Positions 4,531 through 8,073 of a DNA stretch of 8,073 nt are shown one piece after another; the first letter of the stretch is position 1, and each line of letters begins with the position of its first letter. The translations under genes and the position numbers were made by a program. This DNA is from Bacillota bacterium (GTDB taxonomy: Bacteria; Eremiobacterota; SpSt-956; JAKJGF01). Under the pieces are notes generated by a model. The model saw nothing but the letters and a program-made list of their open reading frames with translations, did not search any database and had not been told where the DNA came from. The stretch lies in contig JAKPQU010000070.1 of assembly GCA_029555925.1 (NCBI GenBank), forward strand, positions 1 through 8,073, written 5' to 3'.

Positions 4531-7042
4531 GAGGATATTTTTTCTGGTATGTTGCTTTTTATTTATAAGTTCTATTTTGCCATGCTCCGGTCAGACTAAA
4601 AAGTTTTCCCGGGTTAAAGGCAAACAGATTGTCCACAGTGGACATAATCTGAAAGATACAAAAAAAGCTCAGAAAAATAACTCTGAAGATGAAGAAGATA
4701 CGAACGTATTTATTCCTTCCAAGCCTTTTTTTGATCTCATAATTGTTGGCCTTGCAGAGGGAAGTATTACAGGTTTTTCAAAAACAGGAACCATGGCGGA
4801 AGAATATGGATTTAAGGACGGGCTTGATAGCAGGGGAAGAGTATCACTTTATGTAAGAGGAAAAGTGGCAGGAAAATATGGCATAACAGTGAATTATGAT
4901 TCGGAAGATGATGGTGACAGACTCTTCGATAATCTTGATCCTGATAAACTTTATCCCCTGTACGGAGACGGAAGTAATTACTATAGAGACGGTCAGTCGA
5001 AAAATAAAGTTTATGCCAGAATAGATATAGATAAATCATACCTGATGTACGGAAATTTTTCCACAGGTTTTACAGGCACAGAGTTTTCTTCCTACAATAG
5101 AACTGTTCCAGGCCTGACATGCCATTATGAAAATTCCTCTATGAAACTTACCCTGCTTGGTTCTACTGCCAATCAGATTGCCAGAGAAGATGAAATAAAA
5201 GGTAATGGTCTCTCAGGTGTTTTTTCTCTCTCCGGCAAGGATATTCTAGAGGGAAGCGAACGTATAAGGATAGAGACCAGAGACAGAGATATTCCCGACT
5301 TGATAATAAATTCTCAGGTAAAAATGAGAAACAGAGATTATACAATAGATTATGACAGGAAGACAATCATCTTTAAAGAACCTGTTCCGTCTGTAGATGA
5401 AGCAGGTAATCCTGTTTATATAATAGCCGGTTATGAATGTAATGGCAGGGAAGATGTTACGAAACTTGGACTCAGAGGTGATATAAATTTTACTCCTTCT
5501 TTATCAGGAGGTTTTACTTATATAAATGAAAATTCCAGAGATAATTTCGAGGTTATGGGATTTCACAGTAATCTTAAAGTAAAAGACAGACTTAATGTTT
5601 ACGGAGAATATGCAAGAAGTCGCTCTTTGTCAGTTTATGGCGCGGCAGGAAAGCTTGAATTGAGTGCAAATATATCACCGAAGGTTGGATTGAACTGCTT
5701 TTACAGAAAGGTAGAAAAGAATTTTCTTAATCCTTACTCCAGAACCATGCCGGGTAGTACTCAGTATGGAATCGAAAGTTCTATTAATTTTGCAGATGAT
5801 AATTTGATAAAATTAAGTTACATTAAAGGAAAAAATGATATAAAATCTACAGACAGTCAGAGAGCTCAGATAGGTTATGAGAAGAATATAGGAACACTTC
5901 AGATAAATTCAGGATATGTCTATAAAGATTTTACCTCTTCTGTGAAAAAAAAAACATCCCATATATTAAACCTGGGCATAAAGAAACCGTTGACATCCAA
6001 CCTGTCTCTTTTTGCCCTGGAAGAATTGAACTGGAGCAAAGAAAATTCTGAAAATCATTTTCTTGCCGATTCCACTACGAGTTTCGGTATGGAATATCTT
6101 TTTGAAAATGGAATGACAGGATATTTGAGACAGGATTTTGTAAGAGGTGATAGATTCGATGGTAACAATACCGTTCTCGGCTTCAGATCTCCCATTGGAC
6201 TGGGAGAGAATACGGAATTTTACGCTCAATATGGTCTCAATGGTGCCGTAAGCGGCAGAAATAATCAGGCAAGTGTGGGACTTAACAGCAGAATAAACCT
6301 TACAGAAGGACTGCTTATGAGATTGAATTATGAGAGGCTCTTCGGGAATCAGGATTTAGAACCGTCTGAAGCCATATCTGTGTCTGCTGAATTCCTGTCG
6401 TCAGATAAAATAAAAACAAGTGCCAGATATGAAATAAGAACCGGTGAAACAGACAGGGAAAAATTAATAAGTGTGTACGGAGATGGTAAAATTACCGATG
6501 ATCTGAGTATAATAGGCCGTTTTACATACAATGATCTGGAAGAGGCCGGAGATTACAGCAGAATTGATTCTACCGTAACAGCAGGACTTGCCTACAGACC
6601 TGTATGGAATAATAAATTCAACCTTCTTGCCAGATATGATGTAAGGCGCTCCAGACTTATGCCGGATAATATCGATACTCTTACATATATTGCTTCTGTA
6701 GAAGGTATTTATGATATTGCAAATAACATGGAAATCTATGGAAGATACGCATGGAAAAGGGAAGAAAATAAACTGGATAGCAGTGCAGATGAAATAGATT
6801 TATTTTCAGCAAGACTTACTTATAGGTTTAACGACAGACTATCCCTCTTCGGTGAAGCAGGTCTTATTCGCTATATGGACAGAGATGAAAGACATCTGGC
6901 TTCAATGATGGCAGTAGATTACTTACTCTGGCAGAACTGGGTGGTAGAAAGCGGATATATTTTTAAACAATTTGAAGATTTTGACGATAATAATAGTACC
7001 AGGTCACAGGGGCCTTTTTTGAGACTGGTTCTTAAGTATTAG
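4523..7042 (+). CDS. Predicted outer-membrane beta-barrel protein, family not identified
   Basis: An 839-residue exported protein. The start is set at ATG 4523 because residues 1-23 form a good signal peptide (Lys3-Arg4, hydrophobic 5-19, likely cleavage after CSG, before Gln24). An in-frame ATG at 4439 would add 28 charged residues ahead of it, all within rnc. After a Lys/Asp-rich linker (24-62) comes a region with GLAEGSITG (76-84), YPLYGDGSNYYRDGQSKNK (144-162), YLMYGNFSTGFTGTE (173-187), ETRDRD (251-256) and DYTIDYDRKTIIFKEPVPS (272-290). I recall similar strings from large uncharacterised surface proteins, but cannot name the domain. From about 310 to the end, alternating polar and hydrophobic strands with many Tyr, Phe and Arg suggest a barrel. 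The C-terminus, LRLVLKY, ends in the aromatic residue expected for barrel assembly. The ATG overlaps the rnc stop, so coupling is likely. Transport or adhesion roles are both possible. Confidence 0.8.
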   Translation: MIKRIFFLVCCFLFISSILPCSGQTKKFSRVKGKQIVHSGHNLKDTKKAQKNNSEDEEDTNVFIPSKPFFDLIIVGLAEGSITGFSKTGTMAEEYGFKDGLDSRGRVSLYVRGKVAGKYGITVNYDSEDDGDRLFDNLDPDKLYPLYGDGSNYYRDGQSKNKVYARIDIDKSYLMYGNFSTGFTGTEFSSYNRTVPGLTCHYENSSMKLTLLGSTANQIAREDEIKGNGLSGVFSLSGKDILEGSERIRIETRDRDIPDLIINSQVKMRNRDYTIDYDRKTIIFKEPVPSVDEAGNPVYIIAGYECNGREDVTKLGLRGDINFTPSLSGGFTYINENSRDNFEVMGFHSNLKVKDRLNVYGEYARSRSLSVYGAAGKLELSANISPKVGLNCFYRKVEKNFLNPYSRTMPGSTQYGIESSINFADDNLIKLSYIKGKNDIKSTDSQRAQIGYEKNIGTLQINSGYVYKDFTSSVKKKTSHILNLGIKKPLTSNLSLFALEELNWSKENSENHFLADSTTSFGMEYLFENGMTGYLRQDFVRGDRFDGNNTVLGFRSPIGLGENTEFYAQYGLNGAVSGRNNQASVGLNSRINLTEGLLMRLNYERLFGNQDLEPSEAISVSAEFLSSDKIKTSARYEIRTGETDREKLISVYGDGKITDDLSIIGRFTYNDLEEAGDYSRIDSTVTAGLAYRPVWNNKFNLLARYDVRRSRLMPDNIDTLTYIASVEGIYDIANNMEIYGRYAWKREENKLDSSADEIDLFSARLTYRFNDRLSLFGEAGLIRYMDRDERHLASMMAVDYLLWQNWVVESGYIFKQFEDFDDNNSTRSQGPFLRLVLKY

Positions 7043-7110
7043 TTCGGTGGCAGGTAATGAAATTCGGCTATTATTATATTGTATTTCATAACTTACCGGA
7101 ATTTAATTAG

Positions 7111-7172
7111 AGTGAAAAGTGAAAAATGAAAATAACAGAATATTACTCCCTATTCACTACTCACTTTTCACT
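7111..7172. repeat. Convergent heptad arrays forming a hairpin before the response regulator
   Basis: The forward units GTGAAAA, GTGAAAA and ATGAAAA (7112-7132) face the inverted units TATTCAC, TACTCAC and TTTTCAC (7151-7171). AGTGAAAAGTGA at 7111-7122 pairs perfectly, over 12 bases, with 7161-7172, leaving a 38-base loop. Five bases after the inverted array comes the AAGGAG ribosome binding site (7177-7182). Unlike the other arrays, this one does not touch the upstream stop codon, which is a TAG about 70 bases earlier; 7043-7110 holds only AT-rich sequence with no clear promoter or terminator. Confidence 0.85.
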
Positions 7173-7192
7173 TCATAAGGAGTAACTTATTT

Positions 7193-8073
7193 ATGGATGA
7201 AGAGAAGAAAATAATTTTAGTTGTAGAAGATGAAAAACCTTTAAGAATAGCTCTCTGTAATGTACTTCAGGACGAAGGCTTCTGTATTCTGGAAGCGGAA
7301 GACGGAAAAATTGCTCTTGAGTTGATGAGAGATAACCGCCCGAATCTGATTATAACAGATCTTAAAATGCCGAAGGTAGACGGTATGAAATTACTGAAGC
7401 GAATCAAAGAAATAGATCAGACCCTTCCTGTAATAGTTATCACTGCCTATGGTACTAGTTCTACTGCTATAGATGCAATGAAACATGGAGCCTATGATTA
7501 TATAACAAAACCGTTTGATCTGGATGAAGTACTTATGACGGTAAAAAGGGCTCTCTCACACGAAGCTCTTGCTATGGAAGTAAAATCGCTGAAAGATGAA
7601 CTTTCGGAAAAATATAGAATAGATAATATAATAGGCAACAGCAGTCAGATGCAGGAAATATATAAAACTATAGGCCGTATAGCAGAAAGCAAGGCAACAG
7701 TACTTATTCAGGGTGAAAGCGGTACCGGTAAAGAACTTGTAGCGAATGCTGTACATTATAACAGTTTACGAAAAAGCGGACCTTTTATAAAAATGAACTG
7801 TGCCGCTTTACCTGAAACTCTTCTGGAAAGCGAACTTTTTGGTCATGAGAAAGGTTCTTTTACAGGTGCTGTTACGGCAAGAAGAGGTAAATTTGAAGCA
7901 GCTCACGGCGGGACTATCTTCCTTGATGAAATAGGGGAGATGAGCCCTATGCTGCAGAGCAAGCTTTTACGTATTCTTCAGGATCAGACCTTTGACAGAA
8001 TTGGTGGAAATCAGAGCATAACAGTTGACGTAAGAGTCATTGCGGCAACAAATAAAAATCTTGAAGAAGAGGT
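7193..8073 (+). CDS. NtrC-family sigma54-dependent response regulator (3' end outside window)
   Basis: The first 293 residues of a two-component response regulator that, once phosphorylated, would hydrolyse ATP to open sigma54 promoters. The receiver domain (about 6-120) has the acidic pair Glu12-Asp13, phosphoacceptor Asp56 in ITDLKMP, Thr84 and Lys106. A short helical linker leads to the AAA+ domain starting near IIGNS (146-150), with Walker A GESGTGKE (174-181), the sigma54-contact loop GSFTGA (221-226, usually GAFTGA) and Walker [11 protein letters not shown] (241-250). The sequence runs off at the ATN motif of sensor I (285-287), so the rest of the AAA+ domain and the DNA-binding domain are not seen. 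AAGGAG at 7177-7182 supports the ATG. Layout is like AtoC/ZraR/NtrC regulators, which usually pair with a histidine kinase; none is visible here. Its target genes are unknown, and I found no -24/-12 promoter in the gaps. Confidence 0.95.
   Translation, partial: MDEEKKIILVVEDEKPLRIALCNVLQDEGFCILEAEDGKIALELMRDNRPNLIITDLKMPKVDGMKLLKRIKEIDQTLPVIVITAYGTSSTAIDAMKHGAYDYITKPFDLDEVLMTVKRALSHEALAMEVKSLKDELSEKYRIDNIIGNSSQMQEIYKTIGRIAESKATVLIQGESGTGKELVANAVHYNSLRKSGPFIKMNCAALPETLLESELFGHEKGSFTGAVTARRGKFEAAHGGTIFLDEIGEMSPMLQSKLLRILQDQTFDRIGGNQSITVDVRVIAATNKNLEEE

Noticed and set aside
4580..4594. Lipoprotein signal (lipobox) in the outer-membrane protein near ILPC.
   Set aside because: Pro immediately before the Cys does not fit the lipobox; cleavage by signal peptidase I after CSG is more plausible.
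7043..7110. Sigma70 promoter before the response regulator (TTTAAT at 7102-7107 or TATTAT at 7072-7077).
   Set aside because: No -35 element matches better than about half the consensus at a proper distance; in AT-rich sequence these are weak.
7111..7172. Rho-independent terminator after the outer-membrane protein gene.
   Set aside because: The stem is AT-rich, the loop is 38 bases and no T-run follows the 3' arm; the 3' arm leads directly into the next gene's ribosome binding site.

Overview
The window is AT-rich DNA from a Gram-negative-type (diderm) bacterium, with every recognisable gene on the + strand. The diderm call rests on a large predicted outer-membrane beta-barrel protein with a signal peptide and an aromatic C-terminus. 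All genes share heavy use of ATA (Ile) and AGA (Arg) codons, so nothing looks recently acquired by composition. I cannot name the lineage; the short-repeat-filled intergenic gaps suggest a poorly sampled phylum, but that is a guess.

Layout. Positions 1-2116 hold the end of a beta-glucoside/cellobiose-type PTS operon: the C-terminus of the EIIC permease (1-297), EIIA (376-735) and an NAD-dependent GH4 6-phospho-beta-glucosidase (839-2116). The order IIC-IIA-GH4 matches the licBCAH type of operon, with EIIB presumably just outside on the left. Together they would import and phosphorylate a beta-linked disaccharide and split the 6-phospho product. A 46-codon Lys/Glu-rich small gene with a very strong ribosome binding site follows (2266-2406). 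Next comes a tightly overlapping trio: fabF (2562-3812), rnc (3799-4530) and an 839-residue outer-membrane protein of no family I can name (4523-7042). The window ends inside an NtrC-type sigma54-dependent response regulator (7193-8073), which contains the receiver and most of the AAA+ domain.

The most unusual structure is a family of 7-bp-periodic repeats (GTGAnnn, or nnnTCAC when inverted) filling four of the intergenic gaps. Three of the four forward arrays begin at, or just inside, the TGA stop of the upstream gene, so the repeat supplies the stop codon. In three gaps an inverted array follows and ends 5-10 nt before the Shine-Dalgarno of the next gene, giving a convergent, hairpin-forming arrangement. 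The three variable bases differ between gaps but are similar within a gap. The overlapping fabF-rnc-OMP junctions have no such repeats. I could not match this to a named element; it is the best candidate here for something undescribed.
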